Shown piece after piece: positions 36,913 through 47,392 of a stretch of 64,000 nucleotides of DNA. Origin of the DNA: Oscillatoria sp. FACHB-1407. Its GTDB lineage: Bacteria > Cyanobacteriota > Cyanobacteriia > Elainellales > Elainellaceae. The notes beneath the pieces are model-generated. The model ran no database searches. It saw only the letters and a program-made list of their open reading frames with translations, and had not been told where the DNA came from. Position numbers and translations under genes: made by a program. Numbering within the stretch: position 1 is the stretch's first letter; the number at the start of each line of letters is the position of its first letter. The DNA lies in assembly GCF_014697545.1 (NCBI RefSeq), contig NZ_JACJSA010000022.1, positions 79,577 to 143,576 of the forward strand. Direction: 5' to 3'.

Positions 36913-39900
36913 TTATGGGCTAATCAGGGTGCGTAAACGTCTTAGCAGATCACTTAAGTCATACGGTTTCGACAAAAAAACATTTGCACCAGCGGCAAAA
37001 ACAGCCTCCCGATTAGAAGATAGTCCACTAATCGCAAGAATTTTGACCTCTGGATTCATTCTCCGCAGCGTGCGGATGGCTACGATGCCGTCCATATTGG
37101 GCATCATGACATCCATCAAGATAACGTCGATTTCAGTTTGGTGCTTCGCATAAAGCGCGATCGCATCAACCCCATCGTTAGCGACAAAAGTAGTGTAGTA
37201 GTGACTTTCTAGCAGGGATTGATTGGTTTGTCTGATAGCCAGGTCATCATCGACGATGAGCACTCGTTCACCGTTGCCTTCTAACAGTTCTTCTTCTAAA
37301 GGGATATCAGGCACCAACTCTTCTGTAGCAGGCAAGTAAACTTTAAATTGGCTACCTTGACCCACTTCACTCTCAACTTCTAAAAAGCCTCCATAATTTT
37401 TGACAATCCCCAACACAGTAGACAGTCCTAAACCTGTTCCTTGTCCCAATTCTTTAGTGGTAAAAAACGGCTCAAAAATGCGATCGCGCACTTCCAGCGG
37501 AATTCCAGTCCCCGTATCCGCAATACTTAAGACAACATAGTTACCCACGTGAGCATTCAAATGCATTTGAGCAAATAGTTGGTCAACATAATAGTTTTGG
37601 GCCGAGAGGGTGAGAATTCCACCTTGAGGCATTGCATCACGAGCATTGACGCATAAGTTCATCAAGATCTGATGTAAATAGGTTGGGTCAGCCGACACTA
37701 ACCACAGTGATTGATTGGAAATATTCGTTTGGATTTGGATCGACTTTGGAAACGTTTGCTGGAGGACTTTGCTCATCTCATGTAAGAGAGGTGCAACGTG
37801 TAGCGATACTCTTTTTCCCTCCCTGCCACGGGCAAAGGTCAAAATTTGGTTGACCATTTCTGCACCCCGCTTGGCACTCTCTTCTAAAATTTGCAGCATC
37901 TCGTGCGATCGCGCCACTAGACCGTCTTGTTTCCAACACAACAGTTGGGCGATCGTTAAGATGGGTGTGAGGGCATTGTTTAAATCGTGGGCAATGCCAC
38001 TGGCAAGTGTACCCAGGCTCTCTAACCGCTGAGCACGATAAAACTGAGCTTCGAGTTGCTTTCTTTCGGTGATGTCTGTATCGACTACAAGAATGAATTT
38101 AGGGTAGCCAATTTCGTCTCGTACTAACGTCCAACGAGCCGCGACAGTGACTTGCTTGCCTGTTTTACTAACATTACTAACCTCACCTCGCCATTCACCT
38201 TGATCGAGTAAAACGCTCATGATATTTGGCAACTGGACGATGTCACTGGTCAATAACTCATAAGCAATTTGCCCGATCGCTTCAGTTTTTTTCCAACCGT
38301 ATAATTGCTCGGCTCCTTGATTCCAATAGTAAATTTGATGACTCAGATCGCACACAAAAATAGCATCTGACGCAATATCTAAGAGAGCCGCTTGTTCTCG
38401 AACTTTTTGCTCAGCTAACTTACGCTTTGTGATGTCTGCGTATGTAACAACATAGCCTGTGATGTCTTTTGTGGTTGATTTCATAGCGGCCATTCGGGCT
38501 GAAACCCAACGAACCTCGTGTTGAGGGGTCAACAATCGAAATTCAGTGGAGTCTTCGTCCTGATGGCCTTGCAAATACGCTTTCCATGCTTCAGAAACAG
38601 CTTCTCGGTCTTCTGGATGAATGGCTTGAAGCCAACCATTGCCGAGAGAATCTTCAAAACTCAATCCTGACATTTGCTGCCATTGATTGTTTGCATAGAG
38701 GCATATTCCATCCGCATTGGTTTGAAAAATTCCAATGGGTGCGGCTGCACTCAGGGTACGAAATCGTTCTTCACTTTCCTCCAAAACAATCTGCATTCGT
38801 TCGCGCTCTGCCAACTCGCGCCGCGTTTGTTCATACAATTCAGACTGTTGGATCGCAATACCCACTTGGGTTGCCAATCGCCGCAACAGAGATATTTCGA
38901 CAGGTTGCCACTGACGTGGAGTCGCGCAGTGATGAGCAATCAACAAGCCCCAAAGCGTTTCGCCTTGAAGAATAGGGACAACTAAATTGGCTTTGACCTG
39001 AAATGATTTGAGTAGCTCAACATAGCAGGGTTGGAAATCTTCTGTATCAATGTCAGCAATGGAGGCAATTCGCCCCTGTCGATAGGGTTCAATATAGCGA
39101 TCGCTAAAACAAGGATCAGAAATCGTAGTAGACAAAATTGATGTCCATTCTGCATCGACCGACTCTGTAATCACATCTCCCTGCCAGCCAGAATGAAAGC
39201 GGAAAATAATGACCCGATCGGTTTTGAGAAACTCCCTAACCCGATGAACAGTGCTGGATAAGACTTTCTCTAAATTAAGCGACTGCCGAATCTCCTGGGC
39301 AATATCTGCCAGCAAATATTCCTGCTTCATTTGCTGCTGGAGGGCAAGCTCCGTCTGTGTACGATCGCTAATATCGATGGCTGTCCCGACAATTCGAAAA
39401 ATTCTCCCTGTTTCGTCTTGAATCGGAGAGAGGGTAGTTAATGTCCGAATCGTGCGATCTGAAAAGGCGACATATTCCTCATAGGAGATACTCTGACCTT
39501 TTTGTAAACACTGTTTATAATTTTGCCGAAAATTTGCTCCGATTGTTGCGCCAAAAACCTCTTCAGGGGTTTTACCGCGAAGAGCTTGTGTCGTATTGCC
39601 TGCAAATTGTTCTGCTAGATGATTAAAGTCACCGTATCGAAAGTCATTGGCTTCAGTAACCTCAATCACAAACACTCCCTGAGCTGCCCCATCATAAATG
39701 CTGCTCAGAAAGGCTTCACGTTGACGCAGTTCAATTTCCACTTGTTTGCGCTCAGTAATGTCGATGACTGAGCCGATAAACCCCAACAACGTTCCTTTGG
39801 AGTTATATTCAGGGACAGCTTGAGCCAATACCCATTTCACTGAACCATCTGGATACAGGTAGCGGTGTTCGACCCGATAGTCAACGGGATGCCCCAGTTG

Positions 39901-41760
39901 GGTTTGCTCTATAAAGTTAGACCAGGTTGCATAGACCCAAGCCCGATCATCTGGATGCAAATATTGCCCCCACCCGTCGCCTAAGCTTTGCTCTAGAGAT
40001 AGCCCTGTAATTTCTAAAACTTTGGCATTGGCATAGATACATTGCCCCTTCAGATCACTACGAAAAATACCCACAGGGCTAATTTCGGATAAGAGGCGAT
40101 GCCGTTCTTCACTCTCTCGCAGGGCTAACTCTGTTTCGATGCGATCGCTGACATCTCGCACAATCGCCAAGTGACGACCAGGCATAAAATGGGCGATCGC
40201 CGCCAGTTCTATCGTTCGTACACTGCCATCAGGACGATGCAGACTACAGTCTCCAATCATCTGCCCCTGTTGGAGAAAGCGTTGCCAAAATTTAGTTTGA
40301 TCCAACGGTGGAGCTGTAAAATCAGTCACCTTAGAACGCAGAAATTCTTCTTTGGAGATGCCAAACAACCGACAGGCAGCAGGGTTAGCATCGACATAAC
40401 ACCCCTCATCGTCTGCAATGACGATCGCATCTGAGGTGTGATCAAATAGGGCTTGCCATTGATTCTGCTGTTGCTGCAAATGTTGACCGGCATCCGTCAG
40501 TTCTGCCGCTTGCTCCGTCACTTTTGCTTCTAACTGCTCACAGAGCAATTGCAACTGCTGCTCTTTTTCTCGACGTGGGCTAATCTTTCGCAGTAACCAG
40601 CGTAGCTCAACCGTTTTATCTTGCAAGTTTTTGATACTGGTGATCGTCGCCAAAACAGGAAAAGGTTCTCCCTGTGTGGGCTGAATGTTAACTTCCCAAT
40701 TTTGAACAATGTTAAAGTCCACTAACTGCTGGTGAAAATTGTGGTGATTGTCCTCTGTAATAAAAATACTTAAAGATTTACCAATCAAATAGGGACGTTT
40801 AACACAAAAAAAATTAGAGGCAGCTTGATTGGCTTCTTGAATGATCCCGTTTATGTCCGTTACAAGATAGGCTTCTGGAGCAAATTCAAACAAATCTCGA
40901 TATCGCTGACACTCCAATGTCAGGTTTTGCTGAGCTTGCTCCAACTGGTCGTTTTGTTGTCTTAATGTCTCCTCAATGACTCGCAATTCTTCTAAGGCAA
41001 GTCGCAACTTCTCATTCACTGCATGAATTTCAGCTAACTGTGAAGTTGTCAGTTGGTCAACTATTTGTGGAACTAGAGAAGACGAATACAGTGGATTCAA
41101 CTGATAACCCACGCGGTGATGAGTTTTAATAAAATCTTTGGGCGCACCTGCCGTGGTGAGTTTGTGTCTTAACTCCTTAATGTGTACTCGGACGGCTTCT
41201 TCACCAGGAGATTCGATAGAACTCCAGGCGTGATCCAAAATGGCTTGTGCACTAAATGTCTTTTGAGGTTGCCGTAGCAATAATTCTAGAATGGCATATT
41301 CTTTAGGAGTAACTGATAGTAGATGCGTGCCATAGAGCACTTTTCGGCTACTGGGATCAACCGACAAATATCCCCACGTTAAGACAGGCTGGTTGCTCAT
41401 TCCTCCACGTCTTAACAGTGCCTGCACACGGGCTACCAATTCTTCGGCATCAAATGGCTTGACAACATAATCATCTGCTCCGGCATTAAGGGCGATCGCT
41501 TTTTGGTGCCCGTCTCCTTGCCCAGTCAGTAGCAAGATAGGGCTTTGAAATCCTCTAGCTCTCAAGTGTTGACAGAGGCCAACCCCATCCAATTTAGGCA
41601 AAATCACATCGAGCAGGATGAGGTCGTATTCAAAGGCATCTGTCATTTGCAGCCCTTCTTCGCCATCAACTGCAATATCTACGGCATAGTTATAAGTAGA
41701 CATCAAAAACTGCAATGTTTGAGCCACAGTTTGATCATCTTCTACAACTAAAATCTTCAT
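36913..41760 (-). CDS. Fused OmpR-type response regulator and hybrid kinase with DXCF cyanobacteriochrome-like GAF
   Basis: 1615 residues. An N-terminal receiver (1-118, VVEDD, Asp51, Lys101) and an OmpR winged helix (about 127-222, [12 protein letters not shown]...[12 protein letters not shown]...THHRVGYQL) form a complete response regulator. A coiled coil, four PAS units (about 285-800) and a GAF (about 812-985) follow. The GAF has DPCF at 882-885, the canonical-position Cys912 followed by Tyr, and KANLVVPI, matching DXCF-type bilin-binding GAFs. Two more PAS, HisKA with [14 protein letters not shown] (His1258), HATPase and a final receiver ([16 protein letters not shown]) complete it. One chain thus has sensor, kinase and DNA-binding parts. 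Probably soluble. Confidence 0.92.
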   Translation of the reverse strand: MKILVVEDDQTVAQTLQFLMSTYNYAVDIAVDGEEGLQMTDAFEYDLILLDVILPKLDGVGLCQHLRARGFQSPILLLTGQGDGHQKAIALNAGADDYVVKPFDAEELVARVQALLRRGGMSNQPVLTWGYLSVDPSSRKVLYGTHLLSVTPKEYAILELLLRQPQKTFSAQAILDHAWSSIESPGEEAVRVHIKELRHKLTTAGAPKDFIKTHHRVGYQLNPLYSSSLVPQIVDQLTTSQLAEIHAVNEKLRLALEELRVIEETLRQQNDQLEQAQQNLTLECQRYRDLFEFAPEAYLVTDINGIIQEANQAASNFFCVKRPYLIGKSLSIFITEDNHHNFHQQLVDFNIVQNWEVNIQPTQGEPFPVLATITSIKNLQDKTVELRWLLRKISPRREKEQQLQLLCEQLEAKVTEQAAELTDAGQHLQQQQNQWQALFDHTSDAIVIADDEGCYVDANPAACRLFGISKEEFLRSKVTDFTAPPLDQTKFWQRFLQQGQMIGDCSLHRPDGSVRTIELAAIAHFMPGRHLAIVRDVSDRIETELALRESEERHRLLSEISPVGIFRSDLKGQCIYANAKVLEITGLSLEQSLGDGWGQYLHPDDRAWVYATWSNFIEQTQLGHPVDYRVEHRYLYPDGSVKWVLAQAVPEYNSKGTLLGFIGSVIDITERKQVEIELRQREAFLSSIYDGAAQGVFVIEVTEANDFRYGDFNHLAEQFAGNTTQALRGKTPEEVFGATIGANFRQNYKQCLQKGQSISYEEYVAFSDRTIRTLTTLSPIQDETGRIFRIVGTAIDISDRTQTELALQQQMKQEYLLADIAQEIRQSLNLEKVLSSTVHRVREFLKTDRVIIFRFHSGWQGDVITESVDAEWTSILSTTISDPCFSDRYIEPYRQGRIASIADIDTEDFQPCYVELLKSFQVKANLVVPILQGETLWGLLIAHHCATPRQWQPVEISLLRRLATQVGIAIQQSELYEQTRRELAERERMQIVLEESEERFRTLSAAAPIGIFQTNADGICLYANNQWQQMSGLSFEDSLGNGWLQAIHPEDREAVSEAWKAYLQGHQDEDSTEFRLLTPQHEVRWVSARMAAMKSTTKDITGYVVTYADITKRKLAEQKVREQAALLDIASDAIFVCDLSHQIYYWNQGAEQLYGWKKTEAIGQIAYELLTSDIVQLPNIMSVLLDQGEWRGEVSNVSKTGKQVTVAARWTLVRDEIGYPKFILVVDTDITERKQLEAQFYRAQRLESLGTLASGIAHDLNNALTPILTIAQLLCWKQDGLVARSHEMLQILEESAKRGAEMVNQILTFARGREGKRVSLHVAPLLHEMSKVLQQTFPKSIQIQTNISNQSLWLVSADPTYLHQILMNLCVNARDAMPQGGILTLSAQNYYVDQLFAQMHLNAHVGNYVVLSIADTGTGIPLEVRDRIFEPFFTTKELGQGTGLGLSTVLGIVKNYGGFLEVESEVGQGSQFKVYLPATEELVPDIPLEEELLEGNGERVLIVDDDLAIRQTNQSLLESHYYTTFVANDGVDAIALYAKHQTEIDVILMDVMMPNMDGIVAIRTLRRMNPEVKILAISGLSSNREAVFAAGANVFLSKPYDLSDLLRRLRTLISP

Positions 41761-42140
41761 AATGGTCTCCGGGGCGACCTATACCGAAATTGAAATAATT
41801 CGTCAGGTTTGTAGGTTTAATTTAAGAACACAGAACTTAATGAAGTTCAAATAAAAGCTCTTCTATACTGCTTCCCAACTATGACTGCATAAGTTTCGTA
41901 TACACGTTCTTGTAACGATTATGAATAACGGTTTAACAAATGAAGAACACCCTATTTTGTTGGAACTCAACTTGAGGTATCTCTCATTAAATTACGAACG
42001 TATTTCAATGTTGAAGCAATTTTAATAAAATTTATTGGCAAAAGAAATAAAACTAAGAATTTCATTGCCAACTTTAGATTATTTTTTATTTCCCACACTT
42101 TCTTTACAATCAATCCCAAAATTGATGAGTCAAGAGTTGC

Positions 42141-42296
42141 ATGGTAGAGAGTGCCCTAGGGCAGTCCCTATATCCTCTTCTCCTGAGTCAATGGGCGATC
42201 GCTCTCATCATCGCCTGTGTTACTGCCAGCTTCGTTAAAATGAAGACGGCATATGAATTCTTGAAGCTGTCTCAAACAACTTACTATGAGCAATGA
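42141..42296 (+). CDS. Small membrane protein (51 aa)
   Basis: ATG 42141 encodes MVESALGQSLYPLLLSQWAI followed by ALIIACVTASFVKMK and a polar tail ending TTYYEQ. One membrane helix. Its TGA overlaps the ATG of the next frame (ATGA at 42293-42296), the usual sign of translational coupling, which raises confidence in both. No family recognised. The ribosome site is weak. Confidence 0.5.
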   Translation: MVESALGQSLYPLLLSQWAIALIIACVTASFVKMKTAYEFLKLSQTTYYEQ

Positions 42297-42803
42297 ACCC
42301 TACGGCGCATTGGGAAAGGTATGAGCGGCAAAATCAAATTTCTAATCGATTTCTGTCCGATGAAATTATTCAACTGCGGACTCAAGCTCGAATTATTTCA
42401 ACCATTTTTCTGGTCATCGACGCATTTTTGCTCTATGTGCTGCTGGCACATTTGAGCAACACTCAGCACGATCAAAAAGTTTGTCGATCACGGTGCAAAC
42501 GTTCATGGGCTTCGTCTAAACTGCCAGATGCAGCAACCAGTTTTGCCCCTGCGGGTACGTTGTTTCCGGCAGGGGCGAAGGGTAGTTTGTGCAGGCCTCC
42601 ATATGAGCGATATTCCATCCTTGCCCGATGAGTTGTTGTGGGGAGAGCGAGTGTTGCAACTGATTGCGAATCTTACCCGTCGGGATGGTGAAGAGTTTCT
42701 CTCATTAGCTCCCCAAATCCCAATCGAAACTCAGGTAGAGGCATTTTCTCTAACCGCTGCCAACAAAGCACTAGTGTTGCGAACACAAAGTTCTGCAATG
42801 TAG
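42293..42803 (+). pseudogene. Hypothetical membrane protein, apparently frameshifted
   Basis: The first frame (42293-42631) encodes MNPTAHWERYERQ... with one membrane helix (IISTIFLVIDAFLLYVLL) and then loses protein-like character after about 42460. A second frame, open from 42456, encodes TIKKFVDHGANVHGLRL... and a good soluble segment ending in SLTAANKALVLRTQSSAM, with a stop at 42801. Together they look like one gene of about 165 codons broken by a frameshift near 42455-42480. No family recognised. The frame ends at the border of a dispersed repeat. Confidence 0.45.
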
Positions 42804-42850
42804 GGGGTTTGGGGGCTTCGCCCCAAGAAGGGGTGGAACCCCTTCACCCC
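42802..42850 (+). repeat. Dispersed GC-rich palindromic repeat, copy 5
   Basis: AGGGGGTTTGGGGGCTTCGC is followed by CCCAAGAAGGGGTGGAACCC and a CCTTCACCCC arm. It diverges from the CCAGCCAGGGG form at the centre but has the same two-hairpin plan. The following stretch 42851-43388 (about 540 bp) shows no gene or motif I can support. Confidence 0.65.
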
Positions 42851-43388
42851 TTTCAAAACTTATTTTTTGCTGTACTAGAAGCACCTCGGAGGGGCAAAAT
42901 ACAAGGTGCAGTTGCCTTGGTGACTAATCAAAGCTGAATTCACTAGAGGCTCACAAGTTCCTCAAATTTGTCTCCTACTCTCAAGGCAGGAATTTGGAAG
43001 AGCAACGATGGAATCCAAAGAATTGTCCCGATTCATGCAATCTTTGCAAAATAATCTTGCCATTCCGACTTTTAGTCTCCAGCTTGCTGTACGGTAACCT
43101 GAGCAAACTACTCACCTTGTTGATCATGATTCTTTAGCAGTATGAGTTAGTCACTTTACCTCAGATGAATCAAATGTTTGATTGGTTAGAACACTAGATT
43201 TTAGGTTAAGACAGCATAAAACCACAGGAACAATTGAGAATTCCTATTTAGTACCTTGCCCATAATTGGCATACTGCTGAAAGTGTGAACCATATCAAGG
43301 GTTTCGCTAGGTGTAAAAGATCATCAATGGGGAGTGAGGCGGAACGATAAACGAAATCATTGGAAATCTCTTTTAGGAAAGAGCAGTT

Positions 43389-44102
43389 ATGACAGATTCC
43401 AGTAAAGAAATTATTGTTGTCCAAATTCCACCCTCTACCAAAAGCCTTGGATTCTGGTCCGCAATACTTGCTACAGTATTCAGCTTCATGTACGTTATAG
43501 GGCAAGTTGCTGAATGGTTAGGACTCTTAGGATCTCAAGGAGGTCCTGCAAGCAGTAGTACGACACTAGGTCTGGTGATACTGCTAACACCGTCATTCTT
43601 TCTTGGTTCTTCATTTCTCCTTCTTGTTGTGAGCATCCACCAACTTGCGCTGCCTGACAGAAGAATCTGGAGTCACACAGCTGTTGCATTCGCCACAATT
43701 TATGCAACTCTGACCAGCCTTGTCTATTTTGTTCAGCTTACCCTCATTACGCCTCGTATTGCACACGGGCAGGTTGAAGGCATTGAGGTATTTTTATTTG
43801 TACCCTTTGATTCGTTTTTGTATGCTGTCGATATTCTCGGCTACAGCTTTATGAGTGTGGCTACCTTATTTGCTGCACAGGTGTTTATAGGCGGCGGACT
43901 GTATCAAGTCGTGCGATTATTCTTGCTCGCGAATGGATTGTTACTTCCCTTTATTGCGCTACAAATGTATTTTCACCCATTAATATGGGTCGCAGCACTT
44001 TGGGCAGTAACGTTTCCAGGATCAACGTGGGCACTTGCCGTTCTGTTTCAACGTGCTGTAATTGTATCCACTGTTCCTAGCAACTCATCAGATGAAATGT
44101 AG
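43389..44102 (+). CDS. Multi-pass membrane protein of unknown function
   Basis: 237 residues, five to six membrane helices (FWSAILATVFSFMYVIGQVA, LGLVILLTPSFFLGSSFLLL, TAVAFATIYATLTSLVYFV, FDSFLYAVDILGYSFMSVA, LFLLANGLLLPFIALQMY, LIWVAALWAVTFPGSTWALA) and short polar ends. A ribosome site GGAAAG precedes ATG 43389. No domain recognised. Neighbours are signalling genes but there is no clear operon partner. Confidence 0.8.
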   Translation: MTDSSKEIIVVQIPPSTKSLGFWSAILATVFSFMYVIGQVAEWLGLLGSQGGPASSSTTLGLVILLTPSFFLGSSFLLLVVSIHQLALPDRRIWSHTAVAFATIYATLTSLVYFVQLTLITPRIAHGQVEGIEVFLFVPFDSFLYAVDILGYSFMSVATLFAAQVFIGGGLYQVVRLFLLANGLLLPFIALQMYFHPLIWVAALWAVTFPGSTWALAVLFQRAVIVSTVPSNSSDEM

Positions 44103-44225
44103 GAGTAGTATGGTAATGCTCCGTGTTTAGCAATCCCAATACACATTGAATATCGAGAGTTTATCGGTAACAATCGTTACCGTCAAGGAATTCGCTAATT
44201 TAGAGAAACTTACCAACCCTAGTTT

Positions 44226-44585
44226 TTAGTTTTGACACTGCACTAAGGCTTGGCGTAGCTTATCAATTTCTGCATCTTTCTTGATAATTCCAGTAGCACC
44301 TAGCTGTTGGATGAGACTTAGATTTAAGCTTCTATCTGAAGTCAGGAAGAAGAAGGGAATACGCAATGTATTTCGATCATTTCGCAATTGCTTTAGTACT
44401 TCAACCCCATTCATTTCAGGCATATTAACATCGCAAAGAACTAAGTCAGGGCAATGAGAGCGAGCAAGTTGAATGCCCTCAAAACCATTCTCTGCTGTGA
44501 TCGGATAAAATCCCTCGGTTCTTAACCAATCAGCCAGGATAACGCGAAACGTTTCATTGTTATCAATAACAAGAATAGTTTTCAT
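44226..44585 (-). CDS. Single-domain response regulator (CheY-like)
   Basis: 119 residues: KTILVIDNN (one Asp of the acidic pair is present, the second position is Asn), phosphoacceptor Asp in LVLCDVNMPEMNG, Thr/Ser in FFLTSD, and a Lys in GIIKKDAEIDKL. ATG 44585 follows GGGAAG; the longer frame from 44648 is unlikely. It would pass phosphate from one of the many kinases without its own output domain. Confidence 0.88.
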   Translation of the reverse strand: MKTILVIDNNETFRVILADWLRTEGFYPITAENGFEGIQLARSHCPDLVLCDVNMPEMNGVEVLKQLRNDRNTLRIPFFFLTSDRSLNLSLIQQLGATGIIKKDAEIDKLRQALVQCQN

Positions 44586-44754
44586 AACTTCCCGATGTGC
44601 AGTTTTAGGTGATACAAAAGCGTTTTCCAACGTGATTAGATTTCTCAAAGCTTAAGTCTTTGTCTTCACCTGCTAAAGGTCTTTGTCTTAAAATGCTTGT
44701 CTTAATAACTAAATCAGGCATTTCTGTTCAATAGTAGCAACAGAAAAATTGTCT

Positions 44755-44811
44755 TTAATCCTCTCGAATATGACACAGTATTTGATTAGAACAATAAGGG
44801 TAATTGATCAT
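44755..44811 (-). pseudogene. Degenerate 5' copy of the small zinc-ribbon gene
   Basis: 18 codons, MINYPYCSNQILCHIRED, then a stop. They match the start of the zinc-ribbon protein at 46550 (MDNCPCCSNQMLRHVRHH) in register, but two of the three N-terminal Cys became Tyr and the reading frame ends at once. The DNA upstream of the ATG (GTTTTTATG) is also alike. A decayed partial duplication. Confidence 0.6.
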
Positions 44812-44966
44812 AAAAACATTGCTTTCCAAAGATAAAAGTCGAAAATTTGAATGTGTTTGTCGGTTGAGTCACTGTTTCAAACGGTTTCACATTAACAGAT
44901 GTTGCTGCTCCTGCTTGATGGAGGATTTTTGAGATTCGTTGAAGTTGTTTGAAAATACCGTTTCAC

Positions 44967-45431
44967 TCAATCTTCCGGCGAGCATGCCAAAAGATGAGGC
45001 AACAGTCGCACACTTCCCAATATTTGAAGTGGAAACCCGTCGATCGCTGCTAGCAACGGGGTTTCTTGGGAATGCAGCCAACACCATGCTCCATCGGCTC
45101 GCTTCATACGATAGTTGGTCATCATCACGTCATTAGAGCGCAGGGTAGCAAAGCGTTGGTAATGATCGGAAACTAAGTTCAGGCCATCAGGGTGAATGAG
45201 ATTGTCTAGCCCAACAGCACTCATCTCATGAATGGCATCGGCAGTATAGCCCAGCATTGTTGCAATAGAACAACTGGTGGAGAGTGTGCGCTGGTCTACC
45301 AAACCATAGACATGGAGACTCTCTCCGATAGGGCTAAATTCTTAAATCTGCAAGCGTCCTAGAGCAGTGATTAGGTGTTGAAGAAATGAGACAAAAGAAT
45401 AATCTGGGTAAGTTGTGTGGCTGGTGTTCAT
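44967..45431 (-). pseudogene. Broken PAS-domain sensor gene with in-frame stop
   Basis: From ATG 45431, with an AGGAGG about 8 bases before it, the frame reads MNTSHTTYPDYSF...LGRLQI and hits TAA at 45342-45344. The same frame then continues EFSPIGESLHVYGLVDQRTL and a recognisable PAS/PAC (IHEMSAVGLDNLIHPD, MKRADGAWCWLHSQETPLL). It ends abruptly in LLACSPED without a kinase. A nonsense change plus loss of the 3' part is inferred; only a relic of a sensor kinase remains. The interval 45432-45895 contains nothing I can identify. Confidence 0.7.
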
Positions 45432-45895
45432 TGATTCATTCCTCCTATCTCCGATAGAAACAGTGCGCATGTAATCAATTTTTTTTAGCATCCAAACCGG
45501 TTTTTCCCCGTTGCTTCCCTGGTAGACAAGAACATTAGGACAAATGCGATTTCTACCTTTCGAGAGCCAAGTGGGATCTGAGGGTGAAGGGCTTAGACAT
45601 AATCTCTTTGTCTACAAGGTTACGGAAAAAGAGTAGCTCGGCTCCTGATTCCATAGTTTCAGGATCAGTTGTAAAGAAATCGTGAGGGATGAGAAGATAA
45701 TCTAAAATTGGTATCACTGTTAAAATCTTTAGAATGTATTTCAGTGAAACTTGTTGATTGAGGATGATACTCGATCAATTGCAACAATCGGCAAGCTGCG
45801 TTTTGAGCAATTCACCATATCCTATGTCTAACCATTGCCCGTAAAGCTTGACTCAGCACTGTAAGTTAATAGCAAATCGCTCTAGAGGACGAGGG

Positions 45896-46279
45896 TTAAG
45901 CAGACAATAGTTCCTCACTGATCAGAGCGGTTACTGTTTCGGGGGCAATCGTAGTCCACTGGGGGTTTGTGGCTTGTCCGTTATGCCATTCAAATGTCAC
46001 CTGGCTAAAATCAGCACAGGTTGGTTTATTGAAGCCTAGAGTGTAATGCTCAATCCAAACGAGCTTGGCAGGATCAAGACAAAATTCTCTAACAATTTGA
46101 TTGGCTAGCTTCTCAACAAGGTAGGGGATAAACCATCCCATCTCAAACCCCATGTCCGTAATTATCACCGTTTGCACTTCATCATGAGGTAAGAAGATCC
46201 GGAGATGACACTGAAGTTGCCAGACTCCAAACACCTGACCTGGCATTTGACAGTGATAGATTTGATCAATGGTTTTCAT
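45896..46279 (-). CDS. Conserved-looking hypothetical protein (127 aa)
   Basis: Soluble alpha/beta protein beginning MKTIDQIYHCQMPGQVFGVW, with a FLPHDEVQTVIITDMGFEMG block and a WIEHYTL motif, ending APETVTALISEELL. No cofactor motif. No named family recognised; the even composition and sensible start suggest a real gene. It is on the same strand as the small zinc-ribbon gene, 85 bp downstream. Confidence 0.65.
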   Translation of the reverse strand: MKTIDQIYHCQMPGQVFGVWQLQCHLRIFLPHDEVQTVIITDMGFEMGWFIPYLVEKLANQIVREFCLDPAKLVWIEHYTLGFNKPTCADFSQVTFEWHNGQATNPQWTTIAPETVTALISEELLSA

Positions 46280-46364
46280 ATTACTAACAGATTAAACAAG
46301 AAACAAAAAGTGTTCCAATCTTATGAACAGTCATCAACTCTGCAATATCTTAAACTTGCAGGAA

Positions 46365-46550
46365 TTAAACAGTAACGGGCGATCGCATCAATTTAGAGGA
46401 AACAGAATTTTGAGCTAAAGAGTTAGTAATTAAACTTGTAGTAGGCTGCACCAAAGGCATTTCCTGCCAGCAACTCCGGCAAAACCAGTACACTTGATGA
46501 TGGCGAACATGACGCAGCATTTGGTTAGAGCAACAGGGGCAATTGTCCAT
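46365..46550 (-). CDS. Small zinc-ribbon-like protein (61 aa)
   Basis: From ATG 46550: MDNCPCCSNQMLRHVRHHQV, then YWFCRSCWQEMP. Two Cys pairs (CPCC and CRSC, about 20 residues apart) fit a rubredoxin-knuckle zinc ribbon. The rest is a short Ser/Thr/Leu-rich tail. GAGG lies 6-9 bases before the ATG. Upstream it carries the ATCTTTACCAAATC block shared with the KaiC-like operon, so it may be co-regulated with it. Confidence 0.7.
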   Translation of the reverse strand: MDNCPCCSNQMLRHVRHHQVYWFCRSCWQEMPLVQPTTSLITNSLAQNSVSSKLMRSPVTV

Positions 46551-46646
46551 AAAAACCTCACTTGTCATAATTACTATCACGTATTCAAAAGCACTATCGA
46601 ACGATTTTTAGTAGTTAACTTGTTAACTATTTGGACTCTAAGAAGG

Positions 46647-46720
46647 AAAGATGGAGATTTGGTAAAGATGGCTTTTATATTAAGAATTTGTTGTAGATCG
46701 AGATATATTGCAAAACAACA
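46647..46720 (-). promoter_or_regulatory. Shared promoter block, copy upstream of zinc-ribbon gene
   Basis: On the minus strand this reads CTTAATATAAAAGCC, then ATCTTTACCAAATC, then TCCATCTTTCC. The same block stands upstream of the KaiC-like gene (about 53703-53775). By eye roughly three quarters of about 75 positions agree, with the ATCTTTACCAAATCTCCAT part identical. Confidence 0.6.
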
Positions 46721-46869
46721 AAAACATTAAAGATATGCAAAGAAAATGTAACAGTATCGAGCCTGTAGAGCCGCAAAGCTGCCATGCATCACCAGGCTTC
46801 AGCTCTAATCTCTTACCGTCATCAATCAGAGGATTGATTAGAAACCAGCAAAGCTACTTATAGACTTAT

Positions 46870-47229
46870 CTAGCTAACTAACCCAGCACGTAGAGCCGCC
46901 ACAGCAGCGTGTGTACGATCATGAACATTGAACTTTGTAGGAATATTACGAACGTGAGTCTTAATCGTTCCAATACTTAAATACAGCTTTTGAGCAATTG
47001 CATGATTACTGTAACCCTCTACAATCAACCTCAGAACATCTAGTTCACGTTTGGTTAAAGGATGGCTCTGTAGATAACCTTGGTAATCTGAATCAATAGC
47101 GAGAATGCTAATCGTTTTTGGATAAGAAGACTTTAGGTAAAGCTCAAAATGAGTATTATCCTCATAATGTATTGGCAAACTCTTGATGTCATGCAACTCG
47201 TCAAGCAATACGGAAGATGTGCAAAACAT
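46870..47229 (-). CDS. Stand-alone LuxR/GerE-type HTH regulator, paralogue of the gene at 33866
   Basis: 119 residues. The N-terminal 45 residues are unrelated to the paralogue. From SILAIDSDYQGYLQSHPLTK on, the GerE domain is nearly identical (ELDVLRLIVEGYSNHAIAQK, LYLSIGTIKTHVRNI, KFNVHDRT). No receiver. It sits next to the Kai-like operon and carries a copy of the ATCTTTACCAAATC motif in its own upstream region, so it may belong to the same regulon or control it. Confidence 0.9.
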   Translation of the reverse strand: MFCTSSVLLDELHDIKSLPIHYEDNTHFELYLKSSYPKTISILAIDSDYQGYLQSHPLTKRELDVLRLIVEGYSNHAIAQKLYLSIGTIKTHVRNIPTKFNVHDRTHAAVAALRAGLVS

Positions 47230-47284
47230 ATTAATTCCCTGTTAGAGGTTTTAACCAATAGCAGGAGATTAGCCAATAGCGGTA

Positions 47285-47303
47285 AGGATTTGGTAAAGAT
47301 GAC
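47285..47303 (-). promoter_or_regulatory. Shared promoter motif, copy upstream of LuxR-type gene
   Basis: The minus strand reads TCATCTTTACCAAATCC, about 60 bp before the start at 47229. Only the core ATCTTTACCAAATC is conserved here, preceded by TGTAACAACAG. Confidence 0.5.
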
Positions 47304-47392
47304 ACTGTTGTTACAGTTGGTAAGATCTATTTGCGTCAGAACTCCATATTACCCACACTGTAAAGTCGTTTCCTAGACTCAAAAAGATTTGG

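Noticed and set aside
36735..36923. 62-codon + frame before the fused regulator/kinase
   Set aside because: No ribosome site or motif; overlaps the 3' end of the opposite gene.
3023..42850. Dispersed GC-rich repeats as a CRISPR array
   Set aside because: Copies are kilobases apart with no regular spacers and no cas genes.
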